Positions 15,847 through 22,348 of a DNA stretch of 22,348 nucleotides are shown here, in pieces. Source of the stretch: Planctomycetota bacterium (lineage in GTDB: Bacteria > Planctomycetota > Planctomycetia > Planctomycetales > Planctomycetaceae); NCBI GenBank assembly GCA_024278285.1, contig JAJRTM010000927.1:1-22348 (forward strand), given 5' to 3'. The notes below the pieces were generated by a model. That model was not told the DNA's origin. It ran no database searches and worked only from the letters and a program-made list of their open reading frames with translations. Numbering within the stretch: position 1 is the stretch's first letter; every line of letters begins with the position of its first letter. Both the position numbers and the translations under genes were made by a program.

Positions 15847-17709
15847 ATGACTGCGAGTTCCCGTTTTGTAACCAGCCGTCTTTGTTGGCTAGTCTCGCTG
15901 TTGATGATACTGCTCGGCACCGGATTGGTGGCTGAGGCTCAAGATTGGCGTAATATTAAAAATGGGTCAATTCTTCCCAGCAAGAACTATGCTGACCAGC
16001 CTTTTGTGATTGTACTTAATGATGGAACCTGGCTCGTTCTGTTGACGACTGGTCCCGGCAAGGAAGGCGCAGCCGGGCAGCATATTGTTTCGAGTATCAG
16101 CAAAGATCAGGGCCAGAGTTGGACGCCATTTTCAGATATCGAACCGTCCCTCCCCAAACAAAGGGCTGAGGCTTCCTGGGTTGTGCCGTTTCACGTGCCA
16201 AGTGTGGGCGAGGAGAAAAAGGGGCGTGTCTACGCCTTTTATACCTACAATGGCGATCATGTTGATGTCGGGCGAAGCGATGTTATCGGCTGGTACGCAT
16301 TCAAATATACAGACGATGGCGGAAAAACCTGGGGGACAACCCGCTATCGTGTTCCTGTCCCCAAAACAGAACTAGATCTCCATAACGACCTTCAAGGTGC
16401 CCACATGAGAGGTTGGGGAATTGCCAAACCATTCATTAAAGATGGTACGGTTTATATTTGCTACACCAAAATACGAAAGCATTTAGTCAAAGGGGGCGAA
16501 GCCTGGATCTTCAGCAGTTCAAATCTTTTAACCGAGCCGGACTCGAATAAAATCTCCTGGGAATTTCTTCCTGTTGATGCCAATAATAGCAACCCTTTGA
16601 TTTTCAGAACGAACGACCCCATCCAAACTTTTCCAAACTGGAAGGGACTTCGCAATCCATCTCATGGGCTGACGCAAGAAGAATTCGTAGCCGTCCCCCT
16701 GATCAAACCTGGGCATCTGGCGATGGTTAATCGAACAGCGATGGGATTTCCAGCGATCTCTTATACACAGGATGGTGGCCAAACGTGGGATGGACCTCAA
16801 CCGCTGACGTACAAGCCACAAGGAACTCGGCATATCAAACAATCGCGAGCGAACACTCCCATTTGGCGAACTTCGTCTGGCAAGTATCTCCTCTGGCACC
16901 ATTTCAGTGGGACCAAATCGTATCACCAGCGTAATCCAGCATGGATTTGTGCCGGGGCAGAAGATGCAAAAGGAAAGATCCATTGGTCGCAACCGGAAAT
17001 CCTGCTGTACGATACCAATCCTAAAGAACGAATGAGTTATCCCGATTTGATTGAACAGAACGGTAAGTTCTGGGTCACCGAAACACAAAAAGTAATTGCT
17101 CGCGTTCATCAAATTGACAGCGAATTCATGACGAAGTTGTTTCGGTGGCAATCAAATAATACAGTCGCGAAAGATGGCAAGAAGATCGATATCTTGCCCA
17201 CTAACGGTGCTGCCATTTCGATTACAATGCCATATCTGCCTAGTCTTGCTAGCAATGGCGGTTTAACTTTGGATTTCTGGATCGAATTGAATTCGCTGGC
17301 ATCCGGTCAGATTATCGCACAGAACCTTGACGATTCGGGAAAAGGCTTTGTTGTGCAAACCACTTCAGACAACCGGCTGGAAATTCGACTCAACGATGGC
17401 ACGCACGTTGCCACTTCAAATACTCAGAAGGGAGCAATTGTCGCCGGCAAGTTGCAGCATGTTGCAGTCGTTGTTGATGGAGCAGCGAATTTGATTAGCT
17501 GGGTCGTGGATGGAAATCTTCTTGATGGTGGCGAGGAACGTGAATTCGGATGGACACGATTTTACAATAACATGGGCGACCTCAATGCCTCAAAAACATT
17601 GCAAATTGCGAATAAAATAGACGGGCGGTTGACTAGATTTCGTCTTTACAATCGATATCTAATGACCACTGAAATTAGTGGGAATTATCGTGGAGGCCGG
17701 AAAAAATAA
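15847..17709 (+). CDS. Secreted BNR/sialidase-fold protein with C-terminal LamG domain
   Basis: This 620-residue protein has an N-terminal signal peptide (about 1-31, ending GLVAEAQ). A six-bladed-propeller BNR domain (about 35-435) contains three Asp-box motifs: SKDQGQSW (85-92), TDDGGKTW (155-162) and TQDGGQTW (307-314). A LamG-like jelly roll follows (about 450-605, GGLTLDFWIELNSL and LQHVAVVVDGA). BNR proteins include sialidases and many planctomycete exo-glycosidases of unknown substrate. The RIP motif that carries the first catalytic arginine of GH33 sialidases is not seen near the N-terminus, so a true sialidase is doubtful. TAGGA (15834-15838), 8 bases upstream, supports the start. 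LamG may bind the polysaccharide. It lies 121 bases before the VCBS gene on the same strand, so the two could be co-regulated, although a hairpin separates them. Confidence 0.82.
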   Translation: MTASSRFVTSRLCWLVSLLMILLGTGLVAEAQDWRNIKNGSILPSKNYADQPFVIVLNDGTWLVLLTTGPGKEGAAGQHIVSSISKDQGQSWTPFSDIEPSLPKQRAEASWVVPFHVPSVGEEKKGRVYAFYTYNGDHVDVGRSDVIGWYAFKYTDDGGKTWGTTRYRVPVPKTELDLHNDLQGAHMRGWGIAKPFIKDGTVYICYTKIRKHLVKGGEAWIFSSSNLLTEPDSNKISWEFLPVDANNSNPLIFRTNDPIQTFPNWKGLRNPSHGLTQEEFVAVPLIKPGHLAMVNRTAMGFPAISYTQDGGQTWDGPQPLTYKPQGTRHIKQSRANTPIWRTSSGKYLLWHHFSGTKSYHQRNPAWICAGAEDAKGKIHWSQPEILLYDTNPKERMSYPDLIEQNGKFWVTETQKVIARVHQIDSEFMTKLFRWQSNNTVAKDGKKIDILPTNGAAISITMPYLPSLASNGGLTLDFWIELNSLASGQIIAQNLDDSGKGFVVQTTSDNRLEIRLNDGTHVATSNTQKGAIVAGKLQHVAVVVDGAANLISWVVDGNLLDGGEEREFGWTRFYNNMGDLNASKTLQIANKIDGRLTRFRLYNRYLMTTEISGNYRGGRKK

Positions 17710-17726
17710 GAAAAACGGCCTGTTCT

Positions 17727-17759
17727 ACAAAAGACCGATACGGTGAGAGAGTCTTTTGT
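17727..17759. terminator. Hairpin after the BNR gene
   Basis: acaaaagac (17727-17735) and gtcttttgt (17751-17759) are a perfect 9-bp inverted repeat with a 15-base loop, 17 bases past the stop codon. There is no T-tract after it, so a factor-independent terminator is only possible; it may instead act as an mRNA-stabilising or processing hairpin between cistrons. Confidence 0.4.
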
Positions 17760-17830
17760 TGATAGGATCATTTATTTGATGTTAGATTTGAGATACTCAA
17801 TGGGGACAAGAAGAAACGGGAGAAATAATT

Positions 17831-19084
17831 ATGAATCTGCATGCAGCGACAAGAGATATTATTCTGTTTGTGATGCGAACAGTTTCTTTGTCTGCTATTA
17901 CTCTGATGGTAATCGTTAGTGCTTTCACAACAGATGCCTTTGCTTTTGAACCTCCCAAAGTAGCCGATGCTTCCGCTACAGGTGCAATAAAATTTGAAAT
18001 GCACCGCGTAGGAAGAGTTCGCAGTGAAGCCTGTGGCGTTGGAGATTTCAATAACGATGGGAAACTCGATATTGTTGCTGGTCCGTTGTTGTATCTTGCA
18101 CCGGATTGGACGGTGAAAGTGATTCGTGAATTGGGAGGCGAAGTTGATGAGCAAGGCAAGGGATATCATTGGGATTTTATGAATGCCCCGCTGGATGTTG
18201 ATGGCGATGGTTTGCTCGATGTAATTTCCTGTTCGTGGCACAGTAAAGATTCGCAGTGGTTTCGTAATATGGGATCAAAAGATGTTTTGTGGCCCTGCAC
18301 CACCATCGAAAAGAATGGTCATTTCGAACATGGCGATTTATGGGATATCGATGGCGATGGAAAACGGAACGAAATCGTTCCTTCAGTGACCGGGACAATC
18401 TGGTATGAGCGGGGGCTGACCGCTGATGGAAAAAAAAGCCTCATCAAGCATACCATTTCGGAAACAAAATACGACTGGGGTTGTGGAGCTGGCGATATTA
18501 ATGGTGATGGCCGCACTGATATTCTGAGGCCGAATGCCTGGTACGAAGCACCGAAAAATCCGCGAACTGGCCAGTGGAAAGAGCATCCACTCAAACTTGG
18601 GCACATCGAAGAGGGAACTGCCGATCATACGCCACAAATATGGGTTTACGATGTGAACGCTGATGGGGCGAACGACATTATTACCAGCTCTGCACATAAA
18701 TACGGCATCTTCTGGTATCAGCAAATTCGTAAAGGATCGACGGTTACCTGGAAGCAGCATGTGATTGATTCAAGTTGGTCGCAGGCACATAGTCTAGCAA
18801 TGGCTGATTTGGATGGCGATGGCGATTTAGATTTGGTGACAGGTAAGCGGTTTTTCGCACACAACGGAAACGATCCCGGCGGTTTGGAACCGCTTGGCGT
18901 TTACTGGTACGAATTGAAGCCGGGAGTATCGCCAGTTTGGACCAAACATGTGATTTCTTTCGGAAAGAAAATCGGAGCCGGGATGAATATCCCTGTCGTC
19001 GATATGGATAACGATGGCGACCTGGATATCGTCGTAACCGGTAAATGGGGTGGCCCGGTCTGGTTTGAAAACAAAACGAAGTAG
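17831..19084 (+). CDS. Secreted FG-GAP/VCBS-repeat protein
   Basis: This 417-residue protein has a hydrophobic signal segment (about 16-38, ending TTDAFAF). It contains seven repeats with the calcium-binding DxDxDG-type loop of FG-GAP/VCBS propellers: GDFNNDGKLD (71-80), LDVDGDGLLD (121-130), WDIDGDGKRN (171-180), GDINGDGRTD (221-230), YDVNADGAND (273-282), ADLDGDGDLD (325-334) and VDMDNDGDLD (390-399). This suggests a seven-bladed beta-propeller. Such proteins are common in planctomycetes and are usually linked to adhesion or glycan binding; no enzymatic residues are obvious. GGGAGA (17818-17823), 7 bases before ATG 17831, supports this start. Met15 (17873) would also give a signal peptide but has no clear ribosome binding site. 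The stop is 29 bases before the next gene, indicating an operon. Confidence 0.87.
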   Translation: MNLHAATRDIILFVMRTVSLSAITLMVIVSAFTTDAFAFEPPKVADASATGAIKFEMHRVGRVRSEACGVGDFNNDGKLDIVAGPLLYLAPDWTVKVIRELGGEVDEQGKGYHWDFMNAPLDVDGDGLLDVISCSWHSKDSQWFRNMGSKDVLWPCTTIEKNGHFEHGDLWDIDGDGKRNEIVPSVTGTIWYERGLTADGKKSLIKHTISETKYDWGCGAGDINGDGRTDILRPNAWYEAPKNPRTGQWKEHPLKLGHIEEGTADHTPQIWVYDVNADGANDIITSSAHKYGIFWYQQIRKGSTVTWKQHVIDSSWSQAHSLAMADLDGDGDLDLVTGKRFFAHNGNDPGGLEPLGVYWYELKPGVSPVWTKHVISFGKKIGAGMNIPVVDMDNDGDLDIVVTGKWGGPVWFENKTK

Positions 19085-19101
19085 CCGTTATCAATTTAAT
19101 T

Positions 19102-19107
19102 GGAGAG
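19102..19107 (+). promoter_or_regulatory. Ribosome binding site for the Gfo/Idh/MocA gene
   Basis: GGAGAG lies 6 bases before the ATG at 19114, within the 29-base gap to the preceding gene, and supports this start. Confidence 0.55.
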
Positions 19108-19113
19108 ACAACC

Positions 19114-20505
19114 ATGAACGATTTTAATCAAATGACACGCCGGCGTTTTCTTAAAGCCAGTGGAGTAGCGATTACCGCACCAACGATTATTTCCTCCTCT
19201 GCTTTGGGACTTTCTGGCCAGGTCAGTGCGAGCAATCGCATTACGCTCGGTTTGATCGGTTGCGGATTGCACGGAGCCGGTTGGAATCTGGATCAGATGT
19301 TTCGCAACGATGATTCGGAAGTGATCGCGGTGTGCGATGTGGATGAATCTCGCATGAAAAAAGCACAGGAAAAAGTGAATGCCCACTATTCGAAAAAAAG
19401 GGGACGAAGTTATCATGGATGTTCGACACACAGCGACTTCCGAGATCTGATTAACCGAAAAGATATCGATGCGGTTGCGATTTGTACGCCAGATCATTGG
19501 CATGTCATTCCTGCGATCATGGCTGCAAAATCCGGGAAAGATGTCATCTGTGAAAAGCCTCTCACGTTATTCGTTGCTGAGGGGCGAATCCTTTGTGATG
19601 TCGTCAAAGAAAATGATCGGATTTTTCAAACGGCTTCTGAGAATCGTTCGATTGATACTTATATTCAAATGTGCGAGTTGGTACGCAACGGACGGATCGG
19701 AAAACTGAAACGTATTTTTGTGACGCTTCCTTTGGGTAATGTCGGTCGCGGTTCGAATTTCAATCAGCGGGATATTATTGAGCCACCCAAAGATTTCAAT
19801 TACGAAATGTGGCAGGGGCAAGCTCCGTTAGCACCGTATTGTCCTGCTCGTTGCCACGGCAGTTTTCGTTGGAATCTTGCCTATTCCGGCGGAGTTCTGA
19901 CCGACTGGGGAGCACATCTGATCGATTTGGCTCAATGGGGCAACAACACCGTGGAAACCGGACCGGTGGAAGTTCAGGGAGTTGGCAAGTTCCCGCCGCG
20001 TGATGCGCTGTTTAACACAACCCCCGAATTTAATATCGATTACAAATACGCCAACGGTGTCACAATGAATGTTTCCAGCAGCAAGCCGGGAATCCGGTTT
20101 GAGGGGGAAGAAGGCTGGATCGGATTTGAAAAATGGCGAGGGCCTTTACAGGCGAGTGATAAGAAAATTCTCGATTCAAAAATTGGTCCCAACGAAACGC
20201 ATCTGTATCGCCCGCGAGTTGTTATCGGCCGCCGAGAAGGCAAAGGGGGAGAACATCGCAACTTCATCGATTGCGTAAAAACACGCAAACCGTGTTACGC
20301 TCCAGCAGAGACGGGACATCGTACAATTACAATTGCACATATTGGTAATATTTCGATGCTGTTAGGACGCAAATTGAAGTGGAATCCCGAAGCCGAGCAA
20401 TTCGTAAACGACGCAGAAGCAAACAGCATGCTTGTCCGTAAACAACGCGAACCATGGACAATCAACAACACAAGTTCCTGGCTCAAAGGCGAGCCGAGCC
20501 AGTGA
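19114..20505 (+). CDS. Tat-exported Gfo/Idh/MocA family oxidoreductase
   Basis: This 463-residue protein starts with a twin-arginine signal, MTRRRFLKASG (7-17), followed by a hydrophobic stretch to about residue 39. A Rossmann fold for NAD(P) follows: GLIGCGLHGAG (46-56, GxGxxG) and VCDVDESR. The family motif TPDHWH (125-130) and the EKP catalytic-lysine motif (147-149) are both intact, and the C-terminal domain contains GGVLTDWGAHLIDLAQW (259-275) with a likely catalytic histidine at 268. It should oxidise or reduce a sugar or inositol-type substrate. Tat export means it would travel folded, probably with its nicotinamide cofactor already bound, as is known for related exported members. It may generate a 3-keto intermediate for DUF1080-type hydrolases such as the one at 938-5272, which is inference. 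It is the last gene of the VCBS pair. Confidence 0.9.
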   Translation: MNDFNQMTRRRFLKASGVAITAPTIISSSALGLSGQVSASNRITLGLIGCGLHGAGWNLDQMFRNDDSEVIAVCDVDESRMKKAQEKVNAHYSKKRGRSYHGCSTHSDFRDLINRKDIDAVAICTPDHWHVIPAIMAAKSGKDVICEKPLTLFVAEGRILCDVVKENDRIFQTASENRSIDTYIQMCELVRNGRIGKLKRIFVTLPLGNVGRGSNFNQRDIIEPPKDFNYEMWQGQAPLAPYCPARCHGSFRWNLAYSGGVLTDWGAHLIDLAQWGNNTVETGPVEVQGVGKFPPRDALFNTTPEFNIDYKYANGVTMNVSSSKPGIRFEGEEGWIGFEKWRGPLQASDKKILDSKIGPNETHLYRPRVVIGRREGKGGEHRNFIDCVKTRKPCYAPAETGHRTITIAHIGNISMLLGRKLKWNPEAEQFVNDAEANSMLVRKQREPWTINNTSSWLKGEPSQ

Positions 20506-20506
20506 T

Positions 20507-20535
20507 GGACCTAGTCCGGATTATTCATTAGGTCC
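20507..20535. repeat. Inverted repeat just after the oxidoreductase gene
   Basis: ggaccta (20507-20513) pairs with taggtcc (20529-20535) around a 15-base loop, immediately after the TGA at 20503-20505. There is no T-tract. It may mark the transcript end or the border of the structured block that follows. Confidence 0.45.
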
Positions 20536-20542
20536 AACGCAA

Positions 20543-20606
20543 TGGAGCCTCTTTGTGTATGTAAACTAAGTAACCATAACACGTTGCATTTCACAAGGAG
20601 GCTCCA
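20543..20606 (+). promoter_or_regulatory. Long inverted repeat that would bury a Shine-Dalgarno sequence
   Basis: tggagcctctttgtg (20543-20557) pairs with cacaaggaggctcca (20592-20606) at 14 of 15 positions, with a 34-base loop. The right arm contains AAGGAGG (20595-20601), a perfect Shine-Dalgarno sequence 7 bases before a GTG at 20609. In RNA the hairpin would hide this site, as in translation-control leaders or the ends of some mobile elements. Confidence 0.5.
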
Positions 20607-20608
20607 AA

Positions 20609-20707
20609 GTGAGTATACAGTTTGTTTTCAAAAAGTCACTCGATTTCTTTTTCAGTGAAAAAGAACACGAAAACAGTTTCCCCCAAAGCCTGTTGAAATC
20701 GAATTGA
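20609..20707 (+). CDS. Small 32-codon reading frame after a strong Shine-Dalgarno sequence (hypothetical)
   Basis: GTG at 20609 is 7 bases after AAGGAGG and opens a 32-residue frame (begins SIQFVFKKSLDFFF after the start, ends SLLKSN) with a TGA at 20705-20707. The peptide is hydrophobic and aromatic in the first half and charged (SEKEHEN) in the middle. It resembles nothing I recognise. It could be a genuine small protein, a leader peptide, or the first part of a broken transposase-like gene. Only the ribosome binding site argues for translation. Confidence 0.28.
   Translation: MSIQFVFKKSLDFFFSEKEHENSFPQSLLKSN
20645..20665. repeat. Perfect AT-rich palindrome inside the small frame
   Basis: ttctttttca (20645-20654) and tgaaaaagaa (20656-20665) are a perfect 10-bp inverted repeat around a single base. 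In RNA this could form a short-stemmed hairpin with a small opened loop. Confidence 0.5.
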
Positions 20708-20970
20708 CCGATACGATAATGCCGCGACGCTTGGCTCCTTTTTCGCTTTTACTGGAACGCATGCTGAGCAGTTCGCGACCAGCGAGCAACAAAATATCGA
20801 TACCTACGCCTACCTGCAATCAACGCTAACCGCCTAACTCACAGGCAAACCAACCCCAGAATTGCTATAACGGGTCGTGAATGGTTACCAGTGTTCATCT
20901 CCGCATTGCTCTAAGACAACTCTGAATGAGTTTGCATTAAAGGCACGGTCGATAAACGGATAAATTTAAG

Positions 20971-20976
20971 TATAAT
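20971..20976 (+). promoter_or_regulatory. Candidate -10 box upstream of the beta-helix gene
   Basis: A perfect TATAAT lies 56 bases before the ATG at 21033. No clear -35 box is present at the proper spacing; the bases around 20947-20954 (ggtcgata) are poor matches. It may be a promoter with an activator, or a chance match in AT-rich DNA. Confidence 0.35.
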
Positions 20977-21032
20977 AGTACGTGGTTGAAATGCACAATG
21001 CCCCTGTTAAGCTCTTAAATTGAAATCCATTC

Positions 21033-22348
21033 ATGATATTCAAGACCGTTTCCGTATTGTTTCTTCTCTGCACGATTCAGCTATTCGGCGAGGAGCATGT
21101 ATCGGATGAACAGAATATATCGGTGAGCAACTACCGTTCGATCCAACAGGCGATAGAAGCTCATCCTGGGAAGATGATTTATTTGCCGGCTGGGGATTAT
21201 GAAATATCTGAGAAGATTAAACTTCGTTCGCATCATGGCGGTCTGTATGGTGCAGGACGCATTATTCAGACGAATCCGGCTGCTCCCATTATCGAAATCG
21301 AAGCAGCTTTCGGCGTGCAATTGCGAGGCATAACGCTGCAACGTGCTGAGGGGAAAATGAAGACAAAAGTCGAAGCGGTTTTGGCGATCAACTGTAAAAA
21401 TCTCGATATCGATCATGTGCAGATTTATGATAACCGAACCCGTTCTGGAGCAATTGCGGTACGAAATTGCGCAGGGGTCCGCATTACCAATTGTCTGGTG
21501 CAAAATTATATGCAGATTACCGTTGATGACCGCACCGGGAGCAGCGATTGGGGATACGCATTCAACTGCATCGACGGCAGCGGCATTGTAGTCACCGAAA
21601 GCCAATCCGTTTTGATACAGGGAAACCGCGTCGTCGAAAATCGTTTGTTGCCTACACCAGAAATACAGAAGGAATTCGATCTCGGAAAAATTATCAAAAG
21701 AAATCCGATCAAGGGAACCATCATTTCCGAACAGACATGGAAACGCGATTACGTAAGCAACTGGCATCAGGGTTCTGCGATTATTGTTTCGTCCCCCGAA
21801 TCAACAGGCAGGGTTCAAATTCTTGGTAACAACATTGAGAACGCTGCCCAGGGGATTGATATTCATGCTGATCACGTTGTCGTTTCCCATAATATTGTTA
21901 ATAACGCCTTTGTCGGCATGAAGGCGATGCACGGCTCCCGACATATAATTATTATCGGCAATCAATTCATTAAAAACGATTTATGGAGCATCGGTCTGAT
22001 GCCCGGTGCAGCTTCTCATGCAGCCTCTGCGGGTAAAGATGGGAAGACGTCAAAAAATGCGAATATCGATGGAGGTTCGATCATCGCCAACAACATTATT
22101 TCCGATTTCGGTTACGGTCATGCTCACTGGATCTGGAAGGATAACGGCTCGCCGATTAAATTAGATGCCGGGCAAAAATCGACAAATCCACCTTTGAAAG
22201 ATGTGATCATTCAGGGAAATATCGTTTACAATTCAGGACGTGATGAACTTAAAACCTCTCCCGGCAATCGTCCTCGTTATCGTTTCGCGATTGTGATCGC
22301 CAGCGAAGTTGAGGGGTTGCATTTTTCCAACAATATCCTGCACCCAGG
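21033..22348 (+). CDS. Secreted right-handed beta-helix protein (pectate lyase-like), 3' truncated
   Basis: From ATG 21033 an open frame runs to the right edge without a stop, giving 438 complete codons. A signal peptide is present (MIFKTVSVLFLLCTIQLFG, cleavage near residue 19). Then come a typical lead-in, YRSIQQAIEAHPGKMIYLPAGDY, split over residues 35-57, and repeated beta-helix rungs rich in N and I: LRGITLQRA, LDIDHVQIYDN, VRITNCLVQN, VLIQGNRVVEN, VQILGNNIEN, VVVSHNIVNN, IIIIGNQFIKN, SIIANNIISDF and VIIQGNIVYNSG. The fold is used by polysaccharide lyases, polygalacturonases and related enzymes; catalytic residues cannot be fixed from the visible part. No strong ribosome binding site is seen, so the start is less certain, but the signal peptide supports it. 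It is separated from the oxidoreductase by 527 bases and is probably transcribed on its own. Confidence 0.85.
   Translation, partial: MIFKTVSVLFLLCTIQLFGEEHVSDEQNISVSNYRSIQQAIEAHPGKMIYLPAGDYEISEKIKLRSHHGGLYGAGRIIQTNPAAPIIEIEAAFGVQLRGITLQRAEGKMKTKVEAVLAINCKNLDIDHVQIYDNRTRSGAIAVRNCAGVRITNCLVQNYMQITVDDRTGSSDWGYAFNCIDGSGIVVTESQSVLIQGNRVVENRLLPTPEIQKEFDLGKIIKRNPIKGTIISEQTWKRDYVSNWHQGSAIIVSSPESTGRVQILGNNIENAAQGIDIHADHVVVSHNIVNNAFVGMKAMHGSRHIIIIGNQFIKNDLWSIGLMPGAASHAASAGKDGKTSKNANIDGGSIIANNIISDFGYGHAHWIWKDNGSPIKLDAGQKSTNPPLKDVIIQGNIVYNSGRDELKTSPGNRPRYRFAIVIASEVEGLHFSNNILHP

Larger units (their letters stand above)
20506..21032. other. Noncoding region with stacked inverted repeats, possibly a decayed element
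   Basis: This 527-base gap holds no normal-length gene. It contains inverted repeats at 20507-20535, 20543-20606 and 20645-20665, a 32-codon frame at 20609-20707, and an interrupted frame around 20690-20840 (IDRYDNAATLG, then QQNIDTYAYLQSTLTA before a stop) that could be a worn-down coding remnant. I do not recognise a specific insertion sequence. A TATAAT box near 20971 may belong to the next gene. Confidence 0.5.

Noticed and set aside
21081..21767. A 228-codon open frame on the minus strand
   Set aside because: It is antisense to the beta-helix gene, whose plus-strand frame has a signal peptide and regular rungs and runs on to the window edge. The minus frame shows no domain pattern.

Overview
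The window looks like a chromosomal segment of a Planctomycetota bacterium with mid-range GC, probably in the Planctomycetia. The evidence is the protein set: a heme-c protein of the PVC type fused to a DUF1080 domain, a Tat-exported Gfo/Idh/MocA oxidoreductase, LamG and FG-GAP/VCBS secreted proteins, and a family of short intergenic inverted repeats (cgttcccaag...cttgggaacg) of a kind I associate with this phylum. The species is not identified.

Layout. (1) Positions 2-678, plus strand: the C-terminal end of a UPF0261/Tm-1-like protein, then a small Dabb-domain protein. (2) 679-937: an intergenic block of inverted repeats bounded by two 17-bp direct repeats. (3) 938-5272, plus strand: a 1444-residue secreted protein combining DUF1080 (3-keto-glycoside hydrolase type), a PVC dehydrogenase-type beta-propeller, HEAT repeats, LamG and cytochrome c. 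(4) 5297-15169, minus strand: a compact five-gene operon read right to left, AraC-type regulator, RhaT-type L-rhamnose/H+ symporter, two exported GH106-type alpha-L-rhamnosidases, and an L-fucose/L-arabinose isomerase-like enzyme. (5) 15281-15846: a noncoding region between divergent units. (6) 15847-20505, plus strand: a BNR/sialidase-fold secreted protein with a C-terminal LamG domain, an FG-GAP/VCBS protein and a Tat-exported Gfo/Idh/MocA oxidoreductase. (7) 20506-21032: noncoding, with three stacked inverted repeats and a 32-codon reading frame. (8) 21033 to the right edge: a secreted right-handed beta-helix protein that runs out of the window.

Function. The coherent theme is use of complex carbohydrates, with L-rhamnose at the centre. 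Exported rhamnosidases would release rhamnose, RhaT would import it, and the isomerase-like protein may carry out the first intracellular step in place of classical RhaA. The regulator is the first gene of its own operon. The flanking genes encode exported proteins that could take part in oxidative (3-keto) and lyase-type attack on glycans. The least expected items are the rhamnose operon with a non-RhaA isomerase, the one-polypeptide DUF1080-dehydrogenase-heme architecture, and the structured leader with a buried Shine-Dalgarno sequence near 20.6 kb. No rRNA, tRNA, CRISPR array or intact transposase was seen.
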